Source of the DNA: Cyclobacteriaceae bacterium
Lineage (GTDB): Bacteria > Bacteroidota > Bacteroidia > Cytophagales > Cyclobacteriaceae
Assembly: GCA_016787565.1 (NCBI GenBank)
Contig: JAEUUG010000008.1
Span: 43,197 to 107,196 of the forward strand
Direction: 5' to 3'
Length of the DNA stretch: 64,000 nucleotides
Each line of letters begins with the position of its first letter. Position 1 is the first letter of the stretch. A program made the translations under genes and the position numbers. Below are positions 54,484 to 63,772 of this stretch, in pieces. The notes beneath the pieces were generated by a model. The model saw only the letters and a list, made by a program, of their open reading frames with translations. It did no database searches and had not been told where the DNA came from.

Positions 54484-55413
54484 GTCAACAAATTCGGTTT
54501 TATTGAACACTTGAAGGTCATCAACCTTTTCGCCCACGCCAATATATTTCACCGGGATTTTGAATTCATCGGAGATGCCAATAACTACTCCTCCCTTGGC
54601 TGTTCCGTCCAGTTTGGTAATGGCCAGCGCGCTTACTTCGGTGGCTTTTGTAAATTCCCTTGCCTGGATAAGAGCATTTTGACCGGTGCTGCCATCCAAT
54701 ACGAGGAGCACTTCGTGCGGTGCATCGGGAATTACTTTTTGAATAACGCGTTTGATTTTTGTCAACTCATTCATCAGGTTCACTTTCGTGTGAAGCCGTC
54801 CGGCTGTATCGATGATGATGACATCCGCATGCTGCTCCACTCCCGCCTGAACGGCATCATAGGCAACCGCAGAGGGATCGGTATTCATGCCCTTGGCAAT
54901 TACCGGCACGCCTACACGTTCGCCCCAGAGTTTTAGCTGGTCGACAGCTGCGGCACGAAACGTATCGGCAGCGCCTAGGAGAACTGATTTTCCTTTTTTC
55001 TTGAATTGTGCTGAAAGTTTTCCGATGGTTGTGGTTTTCCCTACACCATTAACGCCAACGACCATGATGACATAAGGCTTTTTTCCGGCAGGAGTATCAA
55101 AATCATCTACATCCGTTGTATTGCTCTCAGCCAGGAGGGAAGCAATTTCTTCCTTCAGAATTTTATCCAGTTCGGCTGTGCCCAGGTATTTATCTTTCGC
55201 AACACGCTGTTGAATGCGCTCAACAATTTTTAAGGTAGTGCCAACACCCACGTCTGATGAGATGAGGATCTCTTCAAGGTTATCCAACACTTCATCATCT
55301 ACAGTAGACTTCCCTACGAGGGCCTTTCCCAGTTTGCTGAAAAAGTTATCCTTGGTCTTCTCTAGACCTTTGTCGAGTGATTCTTTTTTGTCCTTTGAGA
55401 AAAAACCGAACAT
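54463..55413 (-). CDS. ftsY: Signal recognition particle receptor FtsY
   Basis: This GTPase docks SRP-ribosome complexes at the inner membrane. It has 316 residues: a short charged N-terminus, an NG domain with a helical N part (about 20-95), and the G domain. GTPase motifs are GVNGVGKTTTIGKL (G1), DTFRAAAVDQL, DTAGRLHTKVNLMNEL (G3) and TKLDGTAKGG (G4). The long acidic A-domain of E. coli FtsY is absent, as is usual in this phylum. A terminator separates it from the ribosomal block just upstream. Confidence 0.97.
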   Translation of the reverse strand: MFGFFSKDKKESLDKGLEKTKDNFFSKLGKALVGKSTVDDEVLDNLEEILISSDVGVGTTLKIVERIQQRVAKDKYLGTAELDKILKEEIASLLAESNTTDVDDFDTPAGKKPYVIMVVGVNGVGKTTTIGKLSAQFKKKGKSVLLGAADTFRAAAVDQLKLWGERVGVPVIAKGMNTDPSAVAYDAVQAGVEQHADVIIIDTAGRLHTKVNLMNELTKIKRVIQKVIPDAPHEVLLVLDGSTGQNALIQAREFTKATEVSALAITKLDGTAKGGVVIGISDEFKIPVKYIGVGEKVDDLQVFNKTEFVDSLFKRN

Positions 55414-55470
55414 GCGCTTTGTATGATGTGAGCTGTATAAAAAGTCAGTATACGGTAAAGATGCGAGAAC

Positions 55471-55496
55471 AAAAAAAGTCCCTTGTGGGGACTTTT
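55471..55496 (-). terminator. Terminator between the L28/L33/DUF4295 block and ftsY
   Basis: The hairpin AAAAGTCCC-TTGTG-GGGACTTTT (arms 55474-55482 and 55488-55496) reads out on the minus strand with a seven-T tail from 55477 to 55471. It lies 22 bases past the DUF4295 stop and 57 bases before the ftsY ATG, so ftsY may have its own promoter or depend on read-through. Confidence 0.8.
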
Positions 55497-55518
55497 AACT
55501 TCTTTTCTTCTAGCCTGA

Positions 55519-55674
55519 TTATTTCTTGGCAAGGACTTCCTTTACCAGATCAGCAGGAACGATTTCTTCTCTGAAGGTGTAAGCACCTGTTTTTTCAGAT
55601 TTAACGGCACGGATAACTTTTGCAAAGCTCTTGCCATCAGTCTTTTTAAGGGAAGCAACTACTTTCTTTGCCAT
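55519..55674 (-). CDS. DUF4295 small basic protein
   Basis: This is a 51-residue Lys-rich protein beginning MAKKVVASLKKTDGKSFAKV and ending VKEVLAKK. It matches the DUF4295 family, found in Bacteroidota directly after the L28 and L33 genes. Its start lies 2 bases after the rpmG stop. Function is not established; size, charge and position suggest a ribosome-associated protein. It is too short for common gene-length cut-offs. Confidence 0.88.
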   Translation of the reverse strand: MAKKVVASLKKTDGKSFAKVIRAVKSEKTGAYTFREEIVPADLVKEVLAKK

Positions 55675-55676
55675 GA

Positions 55677-55859
55677 TTACTTAATTTCTTTGTGAACTGT
55701 TACTTTCTTTAAGATAGAATTGTACTTCTTCAGTTCAATTCGCTCTGTTGTGTTTTTACGGTTCTTGGTGGTGATGTAGCGGCTCATGCCGGGCATACCG
55801 CTATTCTTGTGCTCTGTGCACTCAAGAATTACCTGAACCCTGTTACCTTTCTTTGCCAT
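55677..55859 (-). CDS. rpmG: 50S ribosomal protein L33
   Basis: This is a ribosomal large-subunit protein of 60 residues. Typical L33 sequence is present: [15 protein letters not shown], then [21 protein letters not shown]. The zinc-binding CxxC pairs are absent (a single Cys in ECTEH), so it is the zinc-independent form. It lies between rpmB (18 bp upstream) and the DUF4295 gene (2 bp downstream). Confidence 0.97.
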   Translation of the reverse strand: MAKKGNRVQVILECTEHKNSGMPGMSRYITTKNRKNTTERIELKKYNSILKKVTVHKEIK

Positions 55860-55877
55860 GATTCTTTCAGTTTTATA

Positions 55878-56117
55878 TTACAACACCAGATTACCGTTTG
55901 CTTTGGCTTCTTTTAACACAGCCGAAATGCCATTCTTATTGATGGTTTTGATAGCCTTGGTGGATAATTTCAAGGTGATCCACTTATCTTCCTCCGGGAT
56001 GTAAAAACGCTTCTTTTGAAGATTTGGATAGAATCTTCTTTTCGATTTGTTGTTCGCGTGCGACACGTTGTTACCAACCTGAGGTCTCTTTCCTGTTATT
56101 TGACAAACTCTAGCCAT
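55878..56117 (-). CDS. rpmB: 50S ribosomal protein L28
   Basis: This is a ribosomal large-subunit protein of 79 residues. The family start [29 protein letters not shown] is clear, followed by the beta-domain [26 protein letters not shown]. It is first in the rpmB-rpmG-DUF4295 operon, with a candidate promoter just upstream. Confidence 0.97.
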   Translation of the reverse strand: MARVCQITGKRPQVGNNVSHANNKSKRRFYPNLQKKRFYIPEEDKWITLKLSTKAIKTINKNGISAVLKEAKANGNLVL

Positions 56118-56152
56118 AATGAGCTTAATTTTACCCCTCTGAAAAGGGATTG

Positions 56153-56185
56153 CAAATATCGCTAAAAGGCTATCAATTATCCAAA
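56153..56185 (-). promoter_or_regulatory. Candidate promoter of the rpmB operon
   Basis: On the minus strand TTTG (56185-56182), a 21-base spacer and GATATTTG (56160-56153) match seven of eight bases of the -7 box. It ends 35 bases before the rpmB ATG. Confidence 0.4.
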
Positions 56186-56215
56186 GGCAACTTGAAAATA
56201 ATCAGGATAGTGAAA

Positions 56216-56872
56216 TCAAAACAGCGTTGAAATGAACTCTTTTGGATTTAATCCTCTAAAATCCTGGATAATAAAATCAGTTTCGTGAAGTTCTTCGGCA
56301 GTGTGTGTTGTGGTAATGCCCACAACCTTGCAGCCAGCATCCTTTCCGGCTTTTACACCAGATAGAGAGTCTTCGAAAACGATGCACCGTTCCGGAGCGA
56401 TGCCCAGAGCAGCAGCTGTTTTCAGGTAAATTTCGGGATTAGGCTTCCCTTTCGATACAAACGACTCATCTAAAATGGTCATGAAGTATTTTTCTATATG
56501 CGTATACTGAAGGGTGAAATCCACATTTTCGCGGGGAGCTGAAGTGGCAATGGCCCTTGCAATCTGATTGGAATCGAGCTTTTCAAGAAAATCGATCAGG
56601 CCATCCACCGGTTTGATATCATTTTTATAGATATCTCTAAAAAGCGCCTCCTTCTCATCTGCATATTGCTTAACCAACTCCGGGCTCAGATTTCCGAAGA
56701 GGTTAGGAATCCAGTCTTTATTGGTGCGCCCGTAAATTTTCTCACGGAGTTGTTCCTCCGTAAGGTCAAATCCATGCTGTAAACAAAACTGCTTAAGGGC
56801 AATTTTATGAGAGGGATTGCTGTCTACCAGCACACCATCCATATCAAAAAGAAATCCTACGGTGTTACTCAT
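56216..56872 (-). CDS. HAD-family phosphatase, beta-phosphoglucomutase-like
   Basis: This is a cytoplasmic HAD hydrolase of 218 residues with a helical cap. Motif I is LFDMDGVLVDSNP (nucleophile Asp9 and acid/base Asp11 by position). Motif II lies in AIATSAP, the Lys motif III is in SKGKPNPEIYLKTA, and motif IV is CIVFEDSLSGVKAGKDAGC. The cap type and sequence fit sugar-phosphate phosphatases or beta-phosphoglucomutase-like enzymes; the substrate cannot be fixed. It stands alone between the rpmB promoter region and the FG-GAP gene on the same strand. Confidence 0.9.
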   Translation of the reverse strand: MSNTVGFLFDMDGVLVDSNPSHKIALKQFCLQHGFDLTEEQLREKIYGRTNKDWIPNLFGNLSPELVKQYADEKEALFRDIYKNDIKPVDGLIDFLEKLDSNQIARAIATSAPRENVDFTLQYTHIEKYFMTILDESFVSKGKPNPEIYLKTAAALGIAPERCIVFEDSLSGVKAGKDAGCKVVGITTTHTAEELHETDFIIQDFRGLNPKEFISTLF

Positions 56873-56901
56873 CTGTAAAATTTCCGCAAAGATGACAAGT
56901 A

Positions 56902-59103
56902 TTAATAAACTACGATCCGCCTGGTGATGGATTTATTATTGGCTGTAAAGCGGAAGAGATAAACACCTTTTGCAAGAAATGAAAACCTATACGCATTAAG
57001 TTGATTGGCCTGAAGCGTAATGGGATCAGAAATGCGCTGACCTAAGGATGAAAAGATTTCGAAGTAGCCATACCGATCAAGTTTTATGTTCAGGATTCCG
57101 CTTCCCTCTACTGGATTGGGATAGAGTGTAACCACCGGCTGCTCGGGTAGCGATTCGCCCTCATCATGTCGCAACACGTGTACTCCGCCCAGAATATTGC
57201 CCACCACAATAGCAGGCTTATTGGTATTAAAAATATTGGCTATCGTGGGCCAACTTCTTCCGCCCATATTTTGGGGTATGTAGGCCCCAACAAGATCATT
57301 AAAGATGAGATCCGTTATGGCGCCATTGGCATTTTCTGCCTCCCGATAATTTGCAATAATTTTCAATACTCCGCTTTGATCACCAATCACCAGGTCTACC
57401 TTACCATCTGCATCCAGATCACCGGTTGCGCACATGGGGCTTTGCCGTAACACAGTTATCGCCAGGTTTAAAAAGCTTTCGTCTTCCAGCACGAAAGTAA
57501 AAGAGCCTTTTGGTCCATTGTTTTTCCAATACTCAAGTGCTCCGTTGTTTTTGCCTACCAACAGATCTGGAAGTCCGTCACTGTTCACATCGGTGATGTG
57601 AATATTTTCAGATCGGGAAACTGTGAAGCCCGTTGCTTCCAGGGATGGATTTGGAAAATTAAATGTGCTGGTACTGCTGTTGGATACGTAGTACAAACTG
57701 GTAACGCCTGTCTGAAAACTAGTTGCGGTAAACACAAAATCAATGGTGTTGTCGCCATTGATATCTATCAATTGAAGTTTCAGGTTAAAGAGATTGACAT
57801 TGGAAACGCCCAGGTAATCGGTGGTTTCGAGTTGGAATTCCGGTGCCTCCCGGTTTCCAATATTCTTATAGAGGTAAACCGATGCAACATAATTTTCGGT
57901 TCCGTTCTGACTGATAAACAAATCGAGGTCGCCATCACCATCATAATCTGCAAAAGCAGGAACAGCGTTGTCGCCCACATCAATCATGTGTTCTTGCAGG
58001 AAGTTTGTTTTGGTAAGTGTAAAATTTGGAGTAGTGTTGGTTCCTGTATTTTTATAGAACCAGTTAGACTGGCGAAGATTCATATTCAGAAATTCCTTTC
58101 CGTATATATTGGGCGAAGCGATGAGATCTTTCTTGCCATCAAAGTCAACGTCTTCAAAAAAAGCAGCGGGGAAAACTAAAAAGTTTACCGGGTTAACATC
58201 GGGAAAATTTGATGATGAACTTATGATAGCATTCTCCGATGTACCCGTATTGGATAATTGATATAGCCGTGTACAACTCGATTCTGAAAAGATTAAATCC
58301 TGATCCTGATCACCGTCAACATCCAGGGCCAATAGACTTTTACCACCGGCATGTTGTGTTCTTCCACCTCCGTTCGGTGGACAGTCTTCACTGTTGAAGG
58401 CAAAACTTCCGCAGTTACATTCTGTAAACCCTCCCCACTGCTGGGTTATCCGTTCAAAGGCCAGAGAGTCGCACGTGCCGTAGCGTTCCTTGCTAAAATT
58501 CTGATGAAACTCCACAGTGCCGTTACCCACAAAACGTACATTGAGAATATCGAGGTCGCCATCGCCATCAACATCAGAAATGGAAGGAAGATCATCATAT
58601 TGTAATTGCAGGTTGATCATTCCACTAAATCCCTTTGTCAGCACCACCGGGCTTTTTGTTCCCGATCCACCGGGAAAAAAGAAAAACTGTTGCCAGGCAG
58701 GATTCCCACCGGCAGGAGTAACATTGGTGTACACCTTCATGCCCAACACATCACCCGTAAAGAGATCTTTTCTCCCATCGCAGTTAAAATCCCGTAACAA
58801 AACCCAATTGGTAATCTCTGATGGAAAGAAATTTTCGTACGTTGGCGTGTACCGATAGTGATTGTTAATGTTCAGGTAAGTAATGACCTTGTTCGCCATC
58901 CGGTCAAATAGAACCAAATCATCTTTGCCGTCACCATTAAGATCCATTGTATTGTACTGAGCCGCATTCAGGCCTCCTGCCCAGGGCATTGCCAGGGTAT
59001 TTCCGCCGACATCACGAACCGGAATGGTTTGATCTGCAACATAGGTGAACTGTGCATGAAGTACGAGGGGAAGCACCATCAAAAGGAGTAAAACAATCCG
59101 CAT
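56902..59103 (-). CDS. T9SS-secreted FG-GAP/VCBS repeat protein
   Basis: This is a secreted protein of 733 residues with a signal peptide (MRIVLLLLMVLPLVLHAQ). It has about nine calcium-binding DxDxDGxxD-type repeats spread through the chain, for example DLNGDGKDDLVLFD, DVDGDGDLDILN, DYDGDGDLDLFIS and DLDADGKVDLVIGD. These form an FG-GAP/VCBS beta-propeller as in integrin alpha chains. A T9SS type A sorting domain starts at LYPNPVEGSG near residue 660. I take ATG 59103; a GTG 39 bases upstream would put extra residues before the signal peptide. The ligand is unknown. Confidence 0.92.
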   Translation of the reverse strand: MRIVLLLLMVLPLVLHAQFTYVADQTIPVRDVGGNTLAMPWAGGLNAAQYNTMDLNGDGKDDLVLFDRMANKVITYLNINNHYRYTPTYENFFPSEITNWVLLRDFNCDGRKDLFTGDVLGMKVYTNVTPAGGNPAWQQFFFFPGGSGTKSPVVLTKGFSGMINLQLQYDDLPSISDVDGDGDLDILNVRFVGNGTVEFHQNFSKERYGTCDSLAFERITQQWGGFTECNCGSFAFNSEDCPPNGGGRTQHAGGKSLLALDVDGDQDQDLIFSESSCTRLYQLSNTGTSENAIISSSSNFPDVNPVNFLVFPAAFFEDVDFDGKKDLIASPNIYGKEFLNMNLRQSNWFYKNTGTNTTPNFTLTKTNFLQEHMIDVGDNAVPAFADYDGDGDLDLFISQNGTENYVASVYLYKNIGNREAPEFQLETTDYLGVSNVNLFNLKLQLIDINGDNTIDFVFTATSFQTGVTSLYYVSNSSTSTFNFPNPSLEATGFTVSRSENIHITDVNSDGLPDLLVGKNNGALEYWKNNGPKGSFTFVLEDESFLNLAITVLRQSPMCATGDLDADGKVDLVIGDQSGVLKIIANYREAENANGAITDLIFNDLVGAYIPQNMGGRSWPTIANIFNTNKPAIVVGNILGGVHVLRHDEGESLPEQPVVTLYPNPVEGSGILNIKLDRYGYFEIFSSLGQRISDPITLQANQLNAYRFSFLAKGVYLFRFTANNKSITRRIVVY

Positions 59104-59150
59104 GCACAATTTTTTTCCTGTCACTATAACGAAGGCCACCACCCGACTGT

Positions 59151-59168
59151 TATCTTGCTTGCAAGATA
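59151..59168. promoter_or_regulatory. Perfect 18-base palindrome in the FG-GAP/murF gap
   Basis: TATCTTGCTTGCAAGATA has perfect 8-base arms around TT. It sits in the divergent region 48 bases upstream of the FG-GAP gene and 55 bases upstream of murF, a good place for a dimeric regulator. Confidence 0.35.
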
Positions 59169-59178
59169 CTTGACCAGA

Positions 59179-59211
59179 TTTTAAATCCCGCTTCAGCGGG
59201 AAATACTTTTG
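59179..59211 (+). promoter_or_regulatory. Candidate murF promoter with inverted repeat in its spacer
   Basis: TTTT (59179-59182), a 21-base spacer and TACTTTTG (59204-59211), a perfect -7 box, lie 11 bases before the murF ATG. The spacer holds the inverted repeat TCCCGCT-TC-AGCGGGA (59186-59201), which would place a bound repressor exactly between the promoter elements. Confidence 0.45.
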
Positions 59212-59222
59212 TTGCTTAGCCT

Positions 59223-60506
59223 ATGAAAATTGAAGAACTCTATGCCCGCTTCCTTGAATCCGGGAAAGTTTCTACGGATACACGGCAAATTGTGCCAGGC
59301 TCTTTGTTCTTTGCCCTTACAGGAGAAAAGTTTAACGCCAATGCATTTGCTGCGGAAGCCCTTCAAAAAGGAGCAAGTTATGCCATTGTAAATGACCCAA
59401 AGGTTGTTGCTGATAGCCGGTTCATTCTGGTTGACGATGTACTGCTTACGTTACAGAAGCTTGCCCGCTATCATCGTAGTCAATTAAAAATTCCGATCAT
59501 CGGATTAACAGGTTCGAATGGAAAAACGACAAGTAAAGAATTGCTCAGTGCTGTGCTGGCCAAGAAATTCAAGACCTATGCCACCAAGGGTAATCTCAAT
59601 AACCACATCGGAGTTCCGTTAACACTATTGGCTATTGATCATTCCATTGAAATAGCTGTGATTGAAATGGGGGCCAACCATGTGGGTGAAATTGCCCTGC
59701 TGTGTTCAATTGCTAATCCCACCCATGGATTCATCACCAACATCGGCAAGGCACATATTGGCACCTTCGGTGGATTTGAAAATATTATTCGCGGAAAGTC
59801 GGAACTCTATCAGCACCTGATCACCAACGATGGACAAGTATTCATCAACTCCAAGGATTTGATCCTGTCGAACATGGCAAAGCGATTTAAATCTCCGTTG
59901 TTCTATCCGTCTGCGAGCGATTATTATCACGCTGAATTAGTGCATGCTGATCCGTTTGTTGTGGTAAAAGCAGAAAATGGTGATACGATCACCACACAAA
60001 TTATTGGTGCCTATAATTTTGAAAATATTGCTGCAGCACTTTGCATCGGAAAATATTTTGGCGTGGATGCTGCACACGCCCATGAGGCCATAGCGGCCTA
60101 CACACCCACCAACATGCGCTCGCAGGTGGTGATGAAGGGAACGAATACGATTATACTGGATGCATACAATGCTAATCCCAGTTCCATGCGGGCGGCCATT
60201 TTAAATCTTGCTGATATGAAGGCCGATCGTAAAGTCTTGATTCTTGGTGATATGTTTGAACTGGAAGAGGAAGCTGAGAAGGAGCATCACGCTATCGGGC
60301 AACTTCTGCGCGAAAAGGATTTTACAGCGGCTTATCTGTGTGGTAGTCTGATGCAATCCGCCCAAAGGGAGTTTCCGATGGCAAAACATTTTTTCAGGAA
60401 AGAGGATTTAATTGCTGAGCTAAGTCGGGAGCCCATCCATCATTCGACTATTCTGGTGAAAGCGTCACGAGGAATCGGACTGGAAACCATTGTAGATTAT
60501 TTATAA
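59223..60506 (+). CDS. murF: UDP-MurNAc-tripeptide-D-Ala-D-Ala ligase
   Basis: This enzyme adds D-Ala-D-Ala to the UDP-MurNAc tripeptide, the last cytoplasmic step of the peptidoglycan precursor. It has 427 residues. The N-terminal domain (SGKVSTDTRQIVPGSLFFALTGEKFNANAF) is followed by the ATP-binding P-loop GLTGSNGKTTSKELL (about 96-110) and the NHIGVPLTLL and EMGANHVGEIALLC motifs. The C-terminal ligase domain has DAYNANPSSMRAAI. It is not in a dcw cluster; a DUF2461 gene follows 18 bp downstream. Confidence 0.97.
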   Translation: MKIEELYARFLESGKVSTDTRQIVPGSLFFALTGEKFNANAFAAEALQKGASYAIVNDPKVVADSRFILVDDVLLTLQKLARYHRSQLKIPIIGLTGSNGKTTSKELLSAVLAKKFKTYATKGNLNNHIGVPLTLLAIDHSIEIAVIEMGANHVGEIALLCSIANPTHGFITNIGKAHIGTFGGFENIIRGKSELYQHLITNDGQVFINSKDLILSNMAKRFKSPLFYPSASDYYHAELVHADPFVVVKAENGDTITTQIIGAYNFENIAAALCIGKYFGVDAAHAHEAIAAYTPTNMRSQVVMKGTNTIILDAYNANPSSMRAAILNLADMKADRKVLILGDMFELEEEAEKEHHAIGQLLREKDFTAAYLCGSLMQSAQREFPMAKHFFRKEDLIAELSREPIHHSTILVKASRGIGLETIVDYL

Positions 60507-60524
60507 CGCAAAAATAGTTATCCT

Positions 60525-61187
60525 ATGAATCTTGAATTGGTTTTAAAGTTCCTCAAAAGTATTGCGAAGAATAATAACCGTGAATGGTTTGAAAAGAATA
60601 AGCCAGTTTACCTTGAAGCAAAAAGTAGTTTTGATGACTTTCTGGAAACTCTGCATCATGAATTACTCAAATTTGATGAGGCATTAGCCGGACTAAATCC
60701 ACGCAAGTTGGCCTTCCGGATTTATCGGGATGTGCGTTTCAGTAAGGATAAGAAGCCGTATAAGATTAACATGGGCGCTGGGTTCTCACCTGGTGGAAAA
60801 ATGATTCAGGAGCCCGGTTACTACATCCACCTGGAGCCGGGCAACAAAAGTTTTCTCGCGGCAGGGATGTACATGCCGGATGCTGAGCACCTGGCCAAAA
60901 TCAGACAGGAAATCGATTACAATGCAAAGACATTTTTAAAAATTCTAAGTGATAAGAAATTTAAGAAGTATTTCTCTGGGTTAGATGACTTTGATAAAGT
61001 AAAGACGGCACCAAAGGGCTACCCGAAAGACCATCCACACATTGATCTATTAAAAAATAAGAGTTTCATTGTTTCGCACTACTTTACCGATGTGCAGGTG
61101 AAAGACAAGAAGTTTGTGAAGCAGGTAGCTGAGGTGTGTAAAGCAGTAAAGCCGCTCAATGATTTTTTAAAAGTTGCTATGGAATAA
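60525..61187 (+). CDS. DUF2461 family protein
   Basis: This is a 220-residue protein of the DUF2461 (TIGR02453) family, whose function is not known. Family landmarks are FLKSIAKNNNREWFEKNKPVYLEAK near the N-terminus and PRKLAFRIYRDVRFSKDKKPYKINMGA at about 59-85, followed by GYYIHLEPG. It has no signal peptide or membrane segment. It is 18 bp after murF and probably cotranscribed. It converges with the AsmA-like gene. Confidence 0.9.
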   Translation: MNLELVLKFLKSIAKNNNREWFEKNKPVYLEAKSSFDDFLETLHHELLKFDEALAGLNPRKLAFRIYRDVRFSKDKKPYKINMGAGFSPGGKMIQEPGYYIHLEPGNKSFLAAGMYMPDAEHLAKIRQEIDYNAKTFLKILSDKKFKKYFSGLDDFDKVKTAPKGYPKDHPHIDLLKNKSFIVSHYFTDVQVKDKKFVKQVAEVCKAVKPLNDFLKVAME

Positions 61188-61229
61188 AATTAGCAAAGTT
61201 AAATCACGGCTAACGATTAAACCGAGTTT

Positions 61230-63710
61230 TTACTCCCAATCAAAGTATTCGTCTTTTTGCAGTTCCAGTTCTTTCTTTTTCTGGGTGCCTTTGTTTTTGA
61301 ATGCATCTTTGAGTTCCTGCACTTCATTCTTTAAATCGTTGGCTATTTTTTTCTTCACGGCTTCCGTATCGTACGAAACTTTGTAATCATCCGTGGTGCC
61401 AATAATTTTAAAGTAGAGTTTTGTTTGCCCGGTTGCATCCTCTTCCACTGCACCCTGAGCTTCAAGGTCTGTAATCTTTCTTTTACGTAACGGGGTTACG
61501 ATACGATAATCAATACGCTGATCAAAGGTATGTGTGCCGCTTATTTTCAGTTCGGTTACATTGGTGCGTACCTCCATCTGCGGAATGTATACGGTTTTCT
61601 TTTCAATGTGAATGTCATTCTTTAAATCAGAAAACCGGACATTGTTAAGCCCGTCATCGTGCAGGTATTTATCAAGTTTTTTAAGTGGTTCGAAATTATT
61701 CAGTTCACCTTGCTTGATTATGGCATTGATGTCGGCTGTGAGCGTTTCAGAATAAAGCCTGAGGTGCTGGTTGAGGGTGAGTTCCAGCGTAACATCAGCG
61801 TTGGCTTTTCCGCGGAGGTGTTTTGACTCAATGAAAGTCTGGCCAAAATTATCAAAAACATAAAACACACTGTCGAGGTGAATGCCTGTAAGTTTCGCGG
61901 TTGTCGCGATGCCAATGGCCTTGTTGTTTTTGGCATCTACAATACCCGATAGGGAGAGGTCGCCACCCATGGTTTTCAGCGCGAGGTTTCGCGAAACCGC
62001 CATTTCATTTCGCACCAGTAAATCGCCAACTACATTGCGCGCTTTAAATTTCTTGTATCGAAGTCCTTTAATATTGCAGTTGAAATTCAGGTTGATGTTG
62101 CGGGAAATTGAAAAGGTATACTGCTCAGTGGTAGAGGCATCGTTAAATCCCAGATCGAAGAGTTGATCAAGGTCTATGAAATTTGATTGAAGATCGGTTT
62201 CAATACCGATAGGCTGATCGTCAAAAAGTAAAAAGGTGATGATGTTCTTGAAAAACCCGTTGAGCAAAAAATCGCTATTCCCAAACTTTCCGGAAACATT
62301 GCTGAGCGCCAGGTCATTGTTGTTAAACTGCAGACTACCCTTCAGTTTTTGGAGGGGTATTTTATTTTTTCCATACACTAAACTGATGTTGTCCAGTTCA
62401 ACCGAACCGCGTGTTGTAACGCGCTGCGCAGTGGCTTTCTTTTTTAGTTGTTGAAGTTTTCCTTCCAGCGAAATATCCGCCTGAATGGCACCTACCACGT
62501 CCTGCAAATTTTCCATGGGATAAAAGCCTTGTATTGCCGCAGCATCAATTCGACCTTTGAAATCCAGGATTACTTCCGGATCGGTAAAATTCCGTATGAT
62601 GAAATTGGCGGCAAAGGGTTCGCGGTTGAGCGTACCGGTTATATTTTTCAAAATCAATACAGCCTGTGCAGGGTCGGTAATTGTGCTGCTGGCAAATGAT
62701 CCCGTCAGGCTTGCATGCTCAACACGCGATTTATAATCCGGATGAAATAATGTGGCATTGGTAAAACCAAACTCCACGGAAGCTGAAGGATTTTTCTTAT
62801 TGCTGATTTCACCATTTAGTCTGCCTTTAAAGTAAACTGCACCTTTGCTCTGATATTTTTGAAGGGCCGATGAAGTGGCTTCCGGCAATAGCGAAAGTAA
62901 GGTTTGAATATCCGTGTCTTTCCCTTCGATTGTAATATCAATCAGGTTTTTGTCCTTCCATCGGTACTCACCCTGCACCAGAAAAGAAGAATTTCTCAAG
63001 GCTAACGAAGAGGGCTTGATCGTAAGCAGGCGGTCAGTATCGTTATAAATCAGGTTACTGTTTATTCCGAAACTTTTACCAGTAAGCAAAGAAGTGTTAC
63101 CAATGTTGAATTTTTCGGTCGTCAAATCACCCGTGGTTTCAATGGTATAGATATCATGGGATGATTGAATAGAGGCATTGAGTTTATTGCTGTTGAAAGT
63201 AAAATCGTGTTTAATGCTGAGGTCGCGGTAGTGAACAACTGTGTTTTGAAGACTCACATTCTTCAGTTCGAAACTAATCTCACCCGCGGCAGAAGATTTC
63301 TTTTCTCCGGATTCCTTAAGAATAGTGTAGTTGTTTTTCCCGTTTGCATCAATTTTCAGGTTTGTTTCGCTGTCGCGGATTTGCAATCCACGGATGGTAT
63401 AAACACCTTTCCAGACCTCAATCGGACTGATTTGAAAGGAAACAATCTTGGCTGTCATGAGCGGATATTGCCCTGTGTGACTATCCTCTACATAAACATC
63501 GTGAAAAACGATGGAGAGCTGGGGAAATTTTTCAATTATGGAAACACTGATTTTGCCGATCTGAACAGGTGTATTGAGTCGCTCGTTGGCCTGCTTTACA
63601 AACTGATTTATGATCTTGTCCTTAAACAAAAAAACGGAAATCGTGAGCGAAATGATAAGCACACCACTAATCAGAGAGAGGTAAAAAAGTATTTTCCGTA
63701 GGGTTTTCAA
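61230..63710 (-). CDS. AsmA-like envelope protein
   Basis: This is an 826-residue inner-membrane-anchored protein with a large periplasmic region. One N-terminal membrane segment (about 8-29, ILFYLSLISGVLIISLTISVFLF) is followed by the AsmA-type opening NERLNTPVQIGKISVSIIEKFPQLSIVFHDVYV. Long beta-rich sequence comes next, and the conserved C-terminal AsmA-2 region has RGKANADVTLELTL and VYIPQMEVRTNVTELKISGTHTFDQRIDYRIVTPL. AsmA-like proteins are related to bridge-like lipid transfer proteins and affect outer-membrane lipid supply. Translation starts with TTG at 63710; no in-frame ATG exists near the membrane segment. Confidence 0.88.
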   Translation of the reverse strand: MKTLRKILFYLSLISGVLIISLTISVFLFKDKIINQFVKQANERLNTPVQIGKISVSIIEKFPQLSIVFHDVYVEDSHTGQYPLMTAKIVSFQISPIEVWKGVYTIRGLQIRDSETNLKIDANGKNNYTILKESGEKKSSAAGEISFELKNVSLQNTVVHYRDLSIKHDFTFNSNKLNASIQSSHDIYTIETTGDLTTEKFNIGNTSLLTGKSFGINSNLIYNDTDRLLTIKPSSLALRNSSFLVQGEYRWKDKNLIDITIEGKDTDIQTLLSLLPEATSSALQKYQSKGAVYFKGRLNGEISNKKNPSASVEFGFTNATLFHPDYKSRVEHASLTGSFASSTITDPAQAVLILKNITGTLNREPFAANFIIRNFTDPEVILDFKGRIDAAAIQGFYPMENLQDVVGAIQADISLEGKLQQLKKKATAQRVTTRGSVELDNISLVYGKNKIPLQKLKGSLQFNNNDLALSNVSGKFGNSDFLLNGFFKNIITFLLFDDQPIGIETDLQSNFIDLDQLFDLGFNDASTTEQYTFSISRNINLNFNCNIKGLRYKKFKARNVVGDLLVRNEMAVSRNLALKTMGGDLSLSGIVDAKNNKAIGIATTAKLTGIHLDSVFYVFDNFGQTFIESKHLRGKANADVTLELTLNQHLRLYSETLTADINAIIKQGELNNFEPLKKLDKYLHDDGLNNVRFSDLKNDIHIEKKTVYIPQMEVRTNVTELKISGTHTFDQRIDYRIVTPLRKRKITDLEAQGAVEEDATGQTKLYFKIIGTTDDYKVSYDTEAVKKKIANDLKNEVQELKDAFKNKGTQKKKELELQKDEYFDWE

Positions 63711-63772
63711 GAGCTTAAAAAGTGTTACAAAAGTAGTTTTTTTAAAAATTATTAACGCTAAAACGGTGCCGG

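Noticed and set aside
57598..58179. A 193-residue open frame antisense to the FG-GAP gene
   Set aside because: The opposite strand is a clear repeat protein with calcium-binding motifs; the antisense frame has no recognisable domain and irregular composition.
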